From contig NZ_CP163435.1 of assembly GCF_041051975.1 (NCBI RefSeq), positions 3,596,001-3,660,000 on the forward strand: a stretch of 64,000 nt of DNA, given 5' to 3'. Within the stretch, counting starts at the first letter, position 1, and each line of letters begins with the position of its first letter. This document shows, in pieces, positions 1 through 8,233 of the stretch. The notes under the pieces are model-generated. The model did no database searches, had not been told where the DNA came from, and saw only the letters and a list, made by a program, of their open reading frames with translations. The DNA is from Streptomyces sp. R21 (GTDB taxonomy: Bacteria; Actinomycetota; Actinomycetes; Streptomycetales; Streptomycetaceae). The position numbers and the translations under genes are program-made.

Positions 1-269
1 ACGCGGCCGAGCGCGCCCAGCGCCACACCCGCATGGATCAGGCCAAGGACAACGGCGCCCTCGACTGGGCGCAATGGTGGCAGGTGGCCGCCGAGGACCC
101 CGTCCTCGCCGCCCCGACCGCCCGCCGCTACGAGATCTACGGCGAGCACGCCGACGGTGACATGCCCTCCGCCGCCTGGCACGCGCGCGTGCTGCGCGAA
201 AAGGGCTTCGGCGAGGCCCGGCCGGTGTGGAGCTCACCCTCGGACACGCTGCTGCTCGCGGTCAAGTAG
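1..269 (+). CDS. SAM-dependent methyltransferase, C-terminal fragment
   Basis: The gene enters from the left edge, so only about 88 C-terminal residues are visible, read in the frame beginning at base 3. The tail (DWAQWWQVAAEDP, a stretch after YEIYGEH, and the ending SSPSDTLLLAVK) looks like the last beta strands of class I, trans-aconitate-methyltransferase-like enzymes that transfer a methyl group from S-adenosylmethionine to a small acid. The SAM-binding Rossmann motifs are outside the window, so the substrate and even the family are only inferred. It converges with the ABC transporter operon and is followed by a strong hairpin. Confidence 0.6.
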   Translation, partial: AAERAQRHTRMDQAKDNGALDWAQWWQVAAEDPVLAAPTARRYEIYGEHADGDMPSAAWHARVLREKGFGEARPVWSSPSDTLLLAVK

Positions 270-300
270 CCGCCCCGGCGCGGGAGTTCGGGCACACGGA

Positions 301-332
301 AAGGGGCGGTACGGAACTCCGTACCGCCCCTT
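301..332. terminator. Bidirectional hairpin terminator
   Basis: A perfect 15-bp stem (301-315 with 318-332) with a two-base centre lies between the stop codons of two convergent genes. Arms begin AAGGGGCGG and end CCGCCCCTT. There is no long T tract, as is common for Streptomyces terminators. Confidence 0.75.
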
Positions 333-352
333 CTCCCGCGTACCGCGTACCG

Positions 353-1114
353 CTAGAGCACCTTCGACAGGAACGACTGCGTCCGCTCGTGCTGCGGGTT
401 CGTCAGCACGTCGCGGGGGTTGCCGGACTCGACCACCACACCGCCGTCCATGAAGACCAGGCTGTCGCCGACCTCGCGGGCGAAGCCCATCTCGTGGGTG
501 ACGACGATCATCGTCATGCCGGACTCGGCGAGGTCGCGCATGACGTCGAGGACGTCACCGACCAGCTCCGGGTCGAGCGCCGAGGTCGGCTCGTCGAAGA
601 GCATCAGCTTCGGGTCCATCGCCAGCGCGCGGGCGATCGCCACGCGCTGCTGCTGGCCGCCGGAGAGCTGTGCGGGGTAGCTCTTCGCCTTGTCGGCGAG
701 GCCGACCTGCTCAAGGAGCTGGCCCGCGCGCTCCCGCGCCTGGGACTTGCTGACGCCCTTGACCTGGATCGGCGCCTCCATGACGTTCTCGAGCGCCGTC
801 ATGTGCGGGAACAGGTTGAAGCGCTGGAAGACCATGCCGATGTCCCGGCGCTTGCGTGCGACTTCGCTGTCCTTGAGCTCGTAGAGCTTGTCGCCCTTCT
901 CGCGGTAGCCCACCAGATCGCCGTCGACGTACAGCCGCCCGGCGTTGATCTGCTCCAGGTGGTTGATGCATCGCAGGAACGTGGACTTGCCGGAGCCGGA
1001 GGGACCGATGAGACAGAAGACCTCGCCGTTCTTCACCTCCAGGTCGATGCCCTTGAGCACCTCGACCGGGCCGAAGGACTTGTGCACGCCCTCGGACTTC
1101 ACCATCGCGGTCAT
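353..1114 (-). CDS. Polar amino-acid ABC transporter, ATP-binding protein
   Basis: 253 aa. It is the ATPase that powers import of a polar amino acid with the permease and lipoprotein encoded just upstream. Walker [10 protein letters not shown] lies at about residues 37-45, followed by the Q-loop region, the signature [15 protein letters not shown] and Walker [15 protein letters not shown]. The length and the closing motif FLSKVL fit the GlnQ/ArtP class. The chosen ATG overlaps the permease stop by one base (TGATG), so translation is probably coupled; a second ATG three codons further in is an alternative. The substrate cannot be fixed from the sequence; glutamate or glutamine-type substrates are the family norm. 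Confidence 0.93.
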   Translation of the reverse strand: MTAMVKSEGVHKSFGPVEVLKGIDLEVKNGEVFCLIGPSGSGKSTFLRCINHLEQINAGRLYVDGDLVGYREKGDKLYELKDSEVARKRRDIGMVFQRFNLFPHMTALENVMEAPIQVKGVSKSQARERAGQLLEQVGLADKAKSYPAQLSGGQQQRVAIARALAMDPKLMLFDEPTSALDPELVGDVLDVMRDLAESGMTMIVVTHEMGFAREVGDSLVFMDGGVVVESGNPRDVLTNPQHERTQSFLSKVL

Positions 1115-2073
1115 CACACCGCTCCCCTCGGGCTGCCCTTGGTGAACAGGTTCGCCCTGATCTTCTGGAAGACGGTCGGCGGCAGGCTGCGGCTGGAACC
1201 GCGTGCGTAGTACCGCTCCAGGTAGTACTGGAAGACGCTGAACACGCTGGTCATCACCAGGTACCAGATCGAGGCGACGAAGAGCAGCTCCATCACGGCG
1301 TACGACGTGGAGCCGATCGCCGATGTCGACCGCAACAGCTCGTTGTACGTCACCACGTACACCAGCGAGGAGGTCTTCAGCATGTTGATGAACTCGTTGC
1401 CCGTCGGCGGCACGATCACCCGCATCGCCTGCGGGATCACGATCCGGCGCAGCGTCTTGGTGTGGCTCATGCCCAGCGCGTGGGAGGCCTCCGTCTGGCC
1501 CTCGTCGACGGCCAGCAGGCCGGCGCGGCAGATCTCCGCCATGTAGGCGGCCTCGTTCAGGCCGAGGCCCAGCAGGGCCGCCATGAACGGCGTCATCACG
1601 TCCACCATCTCGTCCTTGTAGATCGGACCGAGATTGAGGACGGGGAAGATCAGCGCCAGGTTGAACCAGAGCAGCAGCTGGACGTAGACCGGGGTGCCGC
1701 GGAAGAACCAGATGTACAGCCAGGCGACCGAGCTGGTCACCGGGTTCTTCGAGAGCCGCATCACGGCGAGGATGATGCCGAGCACCACGCCCATGATCAT
1801 GGCGAGGATGCTGATCAGCAGCGTGCGCCCGGCGCCCTTGATGACGGAGGAGTCGAAGAGGGTGTCGGAGACCGCGTGCCACTGGATGTCGCCCTGCGAG
1901 AACGCGAAGACGAGCGCCGCGAGCAGCGCGACGACGATGATGCCGCTGGCCCACCGCCCGTAGTGCGGCACGGGGATCGCCTTGATGGCCTCCGGCGGGG
2001 TTGCGGACGCCGTCTTGGAGACCTCACCCCCGGGTGGTGTGTCCGAGGGGGACTTGTCGAACTTGTCAGTCAC
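1114..2073 (-). CDS. Polar amino-acid ABC transporter, permease
   Basis: 319 aa integral membrane protein of the His/Glu/Gln permease (HEQRo) type. An N-terminal cytoplasmic tail rich in Pro and Thr precedes a first helix ([18 protein letters not shown], about residues 42-59); the transmembrane core follows, with the cytoplasmic EAA-like loop around [13 protein letters not shown], which docks on the ATPase. At 319 aa it is longer than the usual 220-250 aa of this family because of the N-terminal tail and extra helix. It lies between the binding protein (28-bp gap) and the ATPase (1-bp overlap), giving the order binding protein, permease, ATPase. Confidence 0.92.
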   Translation of the reverse strand: MTDKFDKSPSDTPPGGEVSKTASATPPEAIKAIPVPHYGRWASGIIVVALLAALVFAFSQGDIQWHAVSDTLFDSSVIKGAGRTLLISILAMIMGVVLGIILAVMRLSKNPVTSSVAWLYIWFFRGTPVYVQLLLWFNLALIFPVLNLGPIYKDEMVDVMTPFMAALLGLGLNEAAYMAEICRAGLLAVDEGQTEASHALGMSHTKTLRRIVIPQAMRVIVPPTGNEFINMLKTSSLVYVVTYNELLRSTSAIGSTSYAVMELLFVASIWYLVMTSVFSVFQYYLERYYARGSSRSLPPTVFQKIRANLFTKGSPRGAV

Positions 2074-2101
2074 GTGACTGCCCTTCAGTGGTGCGCTCGG
2101 C

Positions 2102-3064
2102 TCACTTGCCGCCGTTGATCGCGGACTTGTCGATCGCGCCCGACTGCGCGCCCCACTTCTCCAGGACCTTCTTGTACGAGCCGTCCTTGATGATCGCGTC
2201 GACGGCTTCCTTCAGCACGTCACGCAGCTCGGTGTTCTTCTTGCTGAGGATGATGCCGAACGGGCCGGCGTCGTACTGCTTGTTGATGACCTCGTAGGCG
2301 TTGCCGCCGTCGGCCTTGCGGGCCAGGTCGATCGCCACCGGGTAGTCGTTGATGCCGGCCACCGCGCCGCCGGACTTCACACGCGTCTGGGCCTCGGTGT
2401 CGTTGTCGAACGACTCGATGTCGATGGCCTTCTTGCCCGAGTCCTTGCACTTCTTGGACTGGTCCTGAAGGGCCTTCTCGTACGTGGTGCCCCGCTGGAC
2501 GGCGGCCGTCTTGCCGCACAGGTCCTCGATGCCCTGGATGCCCTCGGGGTTGCCCTTCTTCACGTAGATGGCCGTGCCCGCGGTGAAGTAGTCGACGAAG
2601 TCGACGCCCTGGCCGAGCTTCTTGCCCTTGTCGTCCAGGCCCTCCTGACGCTGCTTGTTGTCCGTGATGGACGACATCGCGATGTCGTAGCGACCGGAGT
2701 TGACCGCCGTGATCAGGCCGTCGAAGGAGCCGGAGGTGAACTGGAACTTCACACCGAGCTGCTTGCTCAGCGCGTCCGCCAGGTCCGGGTCGACGCCGAC
2801 GATCTTGCCGCCCTCGGTCGACTCCATCGGGGCGTACTCGGCGTTCGTGCCGACCTTGATGACGCCCGCGTCCTGGATCTTCTTCGGCAGCTTGGAGAAG
2901 AGCGGGGCGCTGTTGGCGGCACCGGTCTCCTTCTTGTTCCCGTCGCCACCGCTGGTCTGGTCGCCGCAGCCGGCGAGCAGCAGGGCGCCGGCGACCGCGA
3001 TCGCACCGACCGCGGCTGTTCGTGAGCGCGCGACGTTCGTACGACGGGTGGAGCTTGCGGTCAT
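2102..3064 (-). CDS. Amino-acid ABC transporter substrate-binding lipoprotein
   Basis: 320 aa extracytoplasmic solute-binding protein of family 3 (SBP_bac_3). The signal peptide has a twin-arginine-poor basic start, a hydrophobic core and the lipobox LLAGC with the lipidated Cys at residue 33, so the mature protein should be anchored to the outer face of the membrane. Mature-domain landmarks are VGVDPDLADALSKQLG and an ending GSYKKVLEKWG. The ATG at 3064 was chosen because a GGAGGAA ribosome-binding site lies directly upstream; an in-frame extension to 3193 would bury the signal peptide. It is the first gene of the transporter operon. Confidence 0.92.
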   Translation of the reverse strand: MTASSTRRTNVARSRTAAVGAIAVAGALLLAGCGDQTSGGDGNKKETGAANSAPLFSKLPKKIQDAGVIKVGTNAEYAPMESTEGGKIVGVDPDLADALSKQLGVKFQFTSGSFDGLITAVNSGRYDIAMSSITDNKQRQEGLDDKGKKLGQGVDFVDYFTAGTAIYVKKGNPEGIQGIEDLCGKTAAVQRGTTYEKALQDQSKKCKDSGKKAIDIESFDNDTEAQTRVKSGGAVAGINDYPVAIDLARKADGGNAYEVINKQYDAGPFGIILSKKNTELRDVLKEAVDAIIKDGSYKKVLEKWGAQSGAIDKSAINGGK

Positions 3065-3624
3065 GTTGGTTCCTCCGGCGGGAATGGATGGAGTTGCCGA
3101 TGGGTCGACGAGAGCACACACCGACGAGAACACACACCATCGGGTGTCGCGACCTCGTGTGATGACGGCATCTTGCCATTCGGACTGCGCCATTCAGGGG
3201 ACCGGCTATGTCAAAATCGGATAACGGGTGACCCCCGATCCGCTACCGGCCGGTACCACCGGGCCGGACCTTCTACGGGAATCTCTCCTTCCGGCCGGAA
3301 GATCTTCGGTGCATCTCGCGATGCGGGCGGCCGCTACACCGCGCTTGCGGCGCCTTGAGCCCTTGTCCAGGACTTGTCCACATATTTGGCCATGAGTCAT
3401 GTCACTGGCATGTGACCTTCGCGTTATGGACTCGTCCCCGGCACCATCGGTCCGGTAAGAAGGTTCTTTACACCCCTCATCCGGGGCTCAGGGCGCGTGT
3501 GCGGCGCGCCCGTCGCGTATCCGCCCGTACGCAACCACGGCGGCAGGGCATACGCGGTGCCCGCCCACCCCTCAACCAGGAGTGGTCACCCTCAACCCAT
3601 TGAAGATTTAAGGGGTAAAACAAA
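3065..3624. other. 560-bp divergent intergenic region
   Basis: Non-coding DNA between the divergent ABC transporter operon and malic enzyme gene. It must contain both promoters. Apart from the palindromes at 3391-3416 I see no RNA gene, repeat or conserved short reading frame. An AT-richer patch around 3208-3228 (upstream of the transporter, in the minus direction) is a plausible promoter zone. Confidence 0.6.
3391..3416. promoter_or_regulatory. Two adjoining dyads, candidate operator of malic enzyme
   Basis: CATGA-G-TCATG (3391-3401) is a perfect 11-bp palindrome and runs directly into GTCAC-N6-GTGAC (3401-3416). Two different dyads sharing one base about 210 bp before the malic enzyme start suggest a regulator site, but the regulator is unknown and the distance leaves room for a long leader. 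Confidence 0.35.
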
Positions 3625-4899
3625 GTGGCAGCGGAGATCGTCAATCCTCGCAGCGACAGCACTACGGGCCATGAAGGCGACGCGGAGCCGGTGAATTCCG
3701 GCCACGCGGCCGAGGGTGCCGGTTCCGTTGAATCGGTCGGCTCCTTCGCCTTCGACCCGGCATTCGCGCTGCACCGCGGCGGCAAGATGGCCGTGCAGGC
3801 CACCGTGCCCGTCCGCGACAAGGACGACCTGTCCCTGGCGTACACGCCCGGCGTCGCGAAGGTGTGCAGCGCGATCGCCGAGCAGCCGGAGCTCGTCCAC
3901 GACTACACGTGGAAGTCGTCCGTCGTCGCCGTCGTGACCGACGGGACGGCCGTCCTCGGGCTCGGTGACATCGGCCCGGAAGCCTCCCTCCCCGTGATGG
4001 AGGGCAAGGCGATCCTTTTCAAGCAGTTCGGCGGCGTCGACGCGGTGCCGATCGCCCTCGCCTGCACCGGTGTCGACGAGATCGTCGAGACCGTCGTCCG
4101 GCTCGCGCCCTCCTTCGGCGGCGTGAACCTGGAGGACATCTCGGCGCCCCGGTGCTTCGAGATCGAGCGTCAGCTCCAGGAGCGGCTGGACATCCCGGTC
4201 TTCCACGACGACCAGCACGGGACAGCTGTCGTCACGCTCGCGGCCCTGCGCAACGCGGCGAAGCTGACCGGGCGGACGCTCGGTGACCTGCGCGCGGTGA
4301 TCTCGGGCGCCGGTGCGGCCGGGGTCGCCATCGCCAAATTCCTGCTCGCCGCGGGCATCGGCGATGTCGCGGTCGCGGATCGCAAGGGCGTCGTCTCGGC
4401 GGACCGGGACGACCTCACGCCGGTCAAGCGGGAGCTCGCGGAGATCACCAACAAGGCCGGGATCTCCGGCTCGCTGGAGGCGGCGCTCTCCGGAGCCGAC
4501 GTCTTCATCGGGGTCTCCGGCGGTACGGTGCCGGAGCCGGCGGTGGCTTCGATGGCCGAGGGCGCGTTCGTGTTCGCCATGGCCAACCCCACCCCCGAGG
4601 TGCACCCCGAGGTCGCCCACAAGTACGCGGCGGTCGTCGCCACCGGGCGGTCCGACTTCCCGAACCAGATCAACAACGTGCTGGCCTTCCCCGGGATCTT
4701 CGCGGGGGCCCTGCAGGTGCGGGCCTCTCGGATCACGGAGGGGATGAAGATCGCTGCCGCCGACGCGCTGGCCGCGGTCGTCGGTGACGACCTTGCCGCG
4801 GACTACGTGATTCCCTCGCCGTTCGACGAGCGGGTGGCTCCGGCCGTTACGGCGGCGGTTGCCGCTGCGGCACGGGCGGAGGGCGTCGCTCGCCGCTGA
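3625..4899 (+). CDS. Malic enzyme, probably NADP-dependent
   Basis: 424 aa. It catalyses oxidative decarboxylation of malate to pyruvate with reduction of NAD(P), supplying reducing power for lipid and polyketide synthesis. Visible family motifs are SLAYTPGVAKVC, the active-site segment EDISAPRCFEIE, the metal/substrate segment FHDDQHGTAVV, and a Rossmann GAGAAGVA. The N-terminal 45 residues are extra relative to short bacterial malic enzymes. Start is GTG at 3625, preceded by AGGGGT at a suitable distance. Streptomyces coelicolor has separate NAD- and NADP-dependent enzymes; gene neighbourhood suggests this is the NADP type, but cofactor choice is not certain from sequence. A strong terminator follows. 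Confidence 0.93.
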   Translation: MAAEIVNPRSDSTTGHEGDAEPVNSGHAAEGAGSVESVGSFAFDPAFALHRGGKMAVQATVPVRDKDDLSLAYTPGVAKVCSAIAEQPELVHDYTWKSSVVAVVTDGTAVLGLGDIGPEASLPVMEGKAILFKQFGGVDAVPIALACTGVDEIVETVVRLAPSFGGVNLEDISAPRCFEIERQLQERLDIPVFHDDQHGTAVVTLAALRNAAKLTGRTLGDLRAVISGAGAAGVAIAKFLLAAGIGDVAVADRKGVVSADRDDLTPVKRELAEITNKAGISGSLEAALSGADVFIGVSGGTVPEPAVASMAEGAFVFAMANPTPEVHPEVAHKYAAVVATGRSDFPNQINNVLAFPGIFAGALQVRASRITEGMKIAAADALAAVVGDDLAADYVIPSPFDERVAPAVTAAVAAAARAEGVARR

Positions 4900-4921
4900 C
4901 GCCGCGACGGCTCGTTCCTGT

Positions 4922-4956
4922 GGCCCCGCCGGGTTTTCCCGGCGGGGCCAATTTTT
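4922..4956 (+). terminator. Intrinsic terminator of malic enzyme gene
   Basis: A 12-bp perfect stem (4922-4933 with 4938-4949) with a TTTT loop is followed by AATTTTT. It is one of the few classical stem-plus-T-tract terminators in the window. Confidence 0.9.
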
Positions 4957-4990
4957 ACCTGGGCGGGCGGCCGGATGGGTGGTTTCTCTT

Positions 4991-5148
4991 GGTTTCTCGC
5001 CCCCTCCGCCCCTACCCATCCCGTTGTTCTGGGGGCTGCGCCCCCTTTCCCCCGCCTGTCGCGCTTGCGCGCTCGTCCTCAAACGCCGGACGGGCTGAAT
5101 CCAGCCCCCCCGAGGACGGGACGGGTAGGGGCGGAGGGGGCGAAAACC
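4991..5148. repeat. Palindromic intergenic element, MITE-like
   Basis: The outer arms 4991-5023 and 5117-5148 are near-perfect inverted repeats of about 32 bp (one mismatch and one single-base gap). Inside are smaller hairpins: GGGGGC-TGC-GCCCCC (5031-5045) and CGCGC-TT-GCGCG near 5064-5075, then the phrase CGCCGGACGGGCTG. From memory, closely related sequences are scattered between genes in many Streptomyces chromosomes. No coding capacity or target-site duplication was clear. Confidence 0.7.
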
Positions 5149-5184
5149 CCGTAGGGGCGGGACGCGTGTCACACCGGTGGCCGG

Positions 5185-5213
5185 TTCCGCGACCCGGCGG
5201 CGGAGCCTATCGT
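5185..5213 (+). promoter_or_regulatory. Candidate leaderless promoter
   Basis: A -10-like TATCGT (5208-5213) ends seven bases before the ATG at 5221; a weak -35-like TTCCGC (5185-5190) is 17 bp upstream. No good ribosome-binding site precedes the ATG. Confidence 0.35.
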
Positions 5214-5220
5214 CAAGGTC

Positions 5221-6189
5221 ATGTTCGCTGCCTACGCCGCCCGAATCGACCGTGACCAGCCGCTGAACGGCCTTGAGTTGGGAGAGCGCCCGGCCCCCGA
5301 GCGGAGGCCGGGCTGGACGACCGTGAACGTCAGGGCGGCCTCGCTCAACCACCACGACCTGTGGTCCCTGCGAGGCGTCGGCCTGGCCGAGGACAAGCTG
5401 CCGATGATCCTCGGCTGCGATGCCGCCGGCGTCGACGAGGACGGCAACGAGGTCGTACTGCACTCGGTCATCGGGCAGACCGGGCACGGGGTCGGCCCGA
5501 AGGAACCCCGCTCCATCCTCACCGAGCACTACCAGGGCACCTTCGCCGAGCAGGTCTCCGTCCCCACGTGGAACGTGCTGCCGAAGCCGAAGGAGCTGTC
5601 CTTCGCGGAGGCCGCCTGTCTCCCCACCGCCTGGCTGACGGCGTACCGGATGCTCTTCACGAACGCGGGCGTCCGGCCCGGTGACTCCGTTCTCGTCCAG
5701 GGCGCCGGCGGCGGCGTGGCCACCGCCGCGATCGTGCTCGGTAAGGCCGCGGGGCTGCGCGTCTTCGCCACCAGCCGTGACGAGGCCAAGCGCAAGCGGG
5801 CCGTCGAGCTGGGCGCCGTGGAGGCCATCGAGCCGGGGGCGCGGCTGCCGCAGCGCGTGGACGCCGTCATCGAGACCGTGGGCGCCGCGACCTGGTCCCA
5901 CTCGGTCAAGTCGCTGAAGCCGGGCGGGACTCTGGTCATCTCGGGGGCCACCAGCGGTGACCGTCCCGCGCATGCCGAGCTGACCCGCATCTTCTTCCTG
6001 GAGCTGAAGGTTGTCGGCTCCACCATGGGAACCAAGGACGAGCTGGAGGACCTGCTCTCCTTCTGCGCCGTCACCGGTGTCCGTCCCGTCATCGACGAGG
6101 TGCTCCCGCTCGACCGGGCCCGCGAGGGCTTCGCGCGGCTGGAGTCGGGCGACCAGTTCGGGAAGATCGTCCTGACGCCGGGTTCCTGA
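5221..6189 (+). CDS. Zinc-independent quinone oxidoreductase-like MDR dehydrogenase
   Basis: 322 aa medium-chain dehydrogenase/reductase. An N-terminal GroES-like domain (to about residue 130, with SLNHHDLWSLRG and LGCDAAGVD) is followed by an NAD(P) Rossmann fold carrying VLVQGAGGGVATAAI, and a C-terminal ending GKIVLTPGS. The four-Cys structural zinc loop is missing, which points to the quinone oxidoreductase or enoyl reductase branch rather than classical alcohol dehydrogenases. NADPH is the usual cofactor. The substrate is unknown. The gene stands alone after the intergenic element and is followed by an independent HTH gene. Confidence 0.85.
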   Translation: MFAAYAARIDRDQPLNGLELGERPAPERRPGWTTVNVRAASLNHHDLWSLRGVGLAEDKLPMILGCDAAGVDEDGNEVVLHSVIGQTGHGVGPKEPRSILTEHYQGTFAEQVSVPTWNVLPKPKELSFAEAACLPTAWLTAYRMLFTNAGVRPGDSVLVQGAGGGVATAAIVLGKAAGLRVFATSRDEAKRKRAVELGAVEAIEPGARLPQRVDAVIETVGAATWSHSVKSLKPGGTLVISGATSGDRPAHAELTRIFFLELKVVGSTMGTKDELEDLLSFCAVTGVRPVIDEVLPLDRAREGFARLESGDQFGKIVLTPGS

Positions 6190-6250
6190 GCCCGCGTTCC
6201 TCGTACAGCTTCTGCAACGGCCGATCCGGGAACGGGTCGGCCGTTGGCAT

Positions 6251-6293
6251 GTCAACTATGGTTGACAGCCCTACCGTGTCAACGTAGGTTGAC
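6251..6293 (+). promoter_or_regulatory. Promoter overlapped by two GTCAAC-N4-GTTGAC operators
   Basis: Two perfect dyads, GTCAAC-TATG-GTTGAC (6251-6266) and GTCAAC-GTAG-GTTGAC (6278-6293), are centred 27 bp apart. They contain a -35 TTGACA (6262-6267) and a -10 TAGGTT (6285-6290) separated by exactly 17 bp. The -10 ends six bases before the ATG at 6297, so the transcript is probably leaderless. A protein bound to both dyads would block both promoter elements; the HTH protein encoded first is the obvious candidate for autorepression. Confidence 0.75.
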
Positions 6294-6296
6294 ATC

Positions 6297-6506
6297 ATGA
6301 CTGACGCAACGGATCTCGCCGAGCGCGCGGGCGATCGCGATCCGCGGATCGGGCTGCGGGCGGTCTCCGCGCTGCGGAGGCTGCTGGAGCAGCTGGAGGC
6401 GGTGCAGGTGCGCAGCGCGCGCAATCAGGGCTGGTCGTGGCAGGAGATCGCCGCGGAACTCGGAGTGAGCAGGCAGGCCGTGCACAAGAAGTACGGGAGG
6501 CAGTGA
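6297..6506 (+). CDS. Small helix-turn-helix protein
   Basis: 69 aa. The C-terminal half is a helix-turn-helix, with WQEIAAELGVSRQAVHKKYG resembling sigma-70 region 4-like or Trp-repressor-like recognition helices; the N-terminal half is a charged helix that could dimerise. It probably binds the paired dyads immediately upstream of its own start and so controls its own transcription with the next gene. The stop codon overlaps the ATG of the Clp-N gene (TGATG), implying coupled expression. There is no Shine-Dalgarno before its own ATG, in keeping with leaderless translation. Confidence 0.8.
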   Translation: MTDATDLAERAGDRDPRIGLRAVSALRRLLEQLEAVQVRSARNQGWSWQEIAAELGVSRQAVHKKYGRQ

Positions 6507-7075
6507 TGTTCGAGCGGTTCACCAAGGACGCCCGTGCCCTCGTCGAGGGTGCCGTCGTGCACTCCGAACGGACGGGCGCGGAGACGGTCGAGGAGGAGCA
6601 CCTGCTCCTCGCGCTTCTCGACCGGGAGGCCGGTCGTGCGTCGTTCGCGCTGGCCTCGCTCGGGTTGACGGCCGACCGCCGGGAGTCCGTGGAGCGGTCG
6701 CTGGCCGAGGCCCGCCGCCGCGGCGGACTCTCCCGCGCCGACGCGCACGCCCTCTCCGGGCTCGGCATCGATCTTTCGGAGATCGTGTCCCGGGTCGAGG
6801 AAGCCCATGGGGAAGGGGTGCTCGCGCCGAGGAGAAGGGCCGGGGGCCGCTGGGCGAAGCGCCGGCCCTTCGCCGAGGGGGCCAAGGGCACGGTCGTGCG
6901 GTCCCTCCGGATGGCCGTCGCCCGGCACGACCGGCGCGTCGGGGACGAGCACTTCCTGTTGGCCCTCACCGTCCGCCCCGGCGTCCCCGCGGAGGTGCTC
7001 GCCGACCACGGGGTGACGTACGAGAAGGTCACGCGCGTGCTCTACGGCGACGGCGGAGCCGCGAAGGCGGGGTGA
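6506..7075 (+). CDS. Clp N-domain protein without ATPase
   Basis: 189 aa with two Clp_N-type repeats: the first starts MFERFTKDARALVEGA and includes VEEEHLLLALL (residues 1-70), the second includes VVRSLRMAVARHDRRVGDEHFLLAL (about residues 128-185). These domains recognise substrates or adaptors in ClpA and ClpC, but no Walker motifs or AAA+ module follow, so it cannot unfold proteins itself. It may act as an adaptor or as a decoy for Clp clients. It is co-transcribed with the small HTH protein and shares a one-base overlap with it. An upstream in-frame extension inside the HTH gene was rejected. Confidence 0.85.
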   Translation: MFERFTKDARALVEGAVVHSERTGAETVEEEHLLLALLDREAGRASFALASLGLTADRRESVERSLAEARRRGGLSRADAHALSGLGIDLSEIVSRVEEAHGEGVLAPRRRAGGRWAKRRPFAEGAKGTVVRSLRMAVARHDRRVGDEHFLLALTVRPGVPAEVLADHGVTYEKVTRVLYGDGGAAKAG

Positions 7076-7145
7076 AGTCCCGGGGTCCGAGATCCCGGGG
7101 CCGGGGCGGGGCGTCTGTGGTGTCCGGCCCTGCCGTGCCCGGCCC

Positions 7146-7173
7146 TGTGGTGCCCAGAGAGCCGGGCACCACA
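7146..7173. terminator. Convergent hairpin terminator
   Basis: TGTGGTGCCC (7146-7155) pairs with GGGCACCACA (7164-7173) around an 8-base loop, between the convergent Clp-N and PadR genes. Confidence 0.65.
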
Positions 7174-7188
7174 GACGCGAGGGCAGCA

Positions 7189-8232
7189 TCATGGCCGCGG
7201 CGTGCGCAGTATCGCTCCGATGTGCGCCGCCGCCGTCGACAAGTGGCGGCGGGTGTCGCGTAGTTGATCCTCCGTCACCCCGTGGTCGCGGGCCGCGTCA
7301 CGAATACCGTCGCGGAAGCGGTCCAGCAGGCGGTCGAGGTCGCGGGCCGGGTCCCCGGAGGAGTCCTCATGGGCCCAGGAGGGCTCATACTCCGCGGGGA
7401 AGTCCTCGGGGGTGACCGTGAACTCGGGCTCCGCCGGCGCGGTCCGCCCGAAGCCCTTCCCGAAGTCCTTGCCGAACTCCTTCCCGAACTCGCCGAATTC
7501 CTTGGCCAGTTCGGTCAGTCCCTCACGCACACCCGTCGGCCAGTCACCCCGCGCGAAGTGGTCCTGGACCTGGTCCTGGACCCGCTTGGCCATGCGCTGC
7601 ATCTCCTCCTGCGCCTGTGCCCGGACCCGCTCCTGCGCGTCCTTGGCCTGGCGGCGCGCACGCTGCGCCTCGTCGCGCGCCCGGCGGCTCTCGTCCTTCG
7701 CGCGCCGGGCCTGCTCCTTCCACTCCTGCTTGGCGCGCCGCATCTCCTCCTTCGCGGCCCGCCACGCCTCCTTGTCGCCGAACTCCCCGAACTCGCCCGA
7801 GCGGCCGCTGTGTTCCTTGCCGCCGTCCGCTGCCGGGGAACCCCGTCGGGCCTCGGAGGCCGCCGCCCGCATCTCGCGGCGCAGGTCGCCCGCCGCGCCC
7901 CGCACATCGGCACGGATCTCCGCGGCCAGCTCCGCGACCGACTCGCGGATCTCCAGCTCCAGGTCGGCCAACTCGCCGCTGCGGTCGGCCAGTTCCGCGC
8001 GGCCCGCGTCCGTGATCGCGTACACCTTGCGGCCGCCCTCGCTGGTGTGGGTGACCAGCCCCTCGGCCTCCAGCTTCGCCAGCCGCGGGTAGACGGTGCC
8101 GGCGGACGGCGCGTACAGCCCCTGGAAGCGCTCCTCCAGGAGACGGATCACCTCGTAGCCGTGGCGCGGGGCCTCGTCCAGCAGCTTCAGCAGATAGAGC
8201 CGCAGGCGGCCGTGGGCGAAGACGGGAGCCAT
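7189..8232 (-). CDS. PadR-family regulator with long charged C-terminal region
   Basis: 347 aa. Residues 1-85 are a PadR winged helix (LYLLKLLDEAPRHGYEVIRL and SAGTVYPRLAKLEAEGLVTH). The rest is unusual: a highly charged Arg/Glu/Ala/Gln stretch of about 100 residues predicted to be a long coiled coil (around WRAAKEEMRRAKQEWKEQAR), then an acidic tail and a helical end. Ordinary PadR proteins are 110-190 aa. It follows the DUF4097 gene with a one-base gap, so the two are co-transcribed, and candidate operator sequences precede the pair. It probably represses its own operon; the inducer is unknown. Confidence 0.85.
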   Translation of the reverse strand: MAPVFAHGRLRLYLLKLLDEAPRHGYEVIRLLEERFQGLYAPSAGTVYPRLAKLEAEGLVTHTSEGGRKVYAITDAGRAELADRSGELADLELEIRESVAELAAEIRADVRGAAGDLRREMRAAASEARRGSPAADGGKEHSGRSGEFGEFGDKEAWRAAKEEMRRAKQEWKEQARRAKDESRRARDEAQRARRQAKDAQERVRAQAQEEMQRMAKRVQDQVQDHFARGDWPTGVREGLTELAKEFGEFGKEFGKDFGKGFGRTAPAEPEFTVTPEDFPAEYEPSWAHEDSSGDPARDLDRLLDRFRDGIRDAARDHGVTEDQLRDTRRHLSTAAAHIGAILRTPRP

Positions 8233-8233
8233 C

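Noticed and set aside
3592..6255. An 887-codon open frame on the minus strand across malic enzyme and dehydrogenase genes
   Set aside because: It runs through a terminator and a palindromic element and is complementary to two well-supported enzymes.
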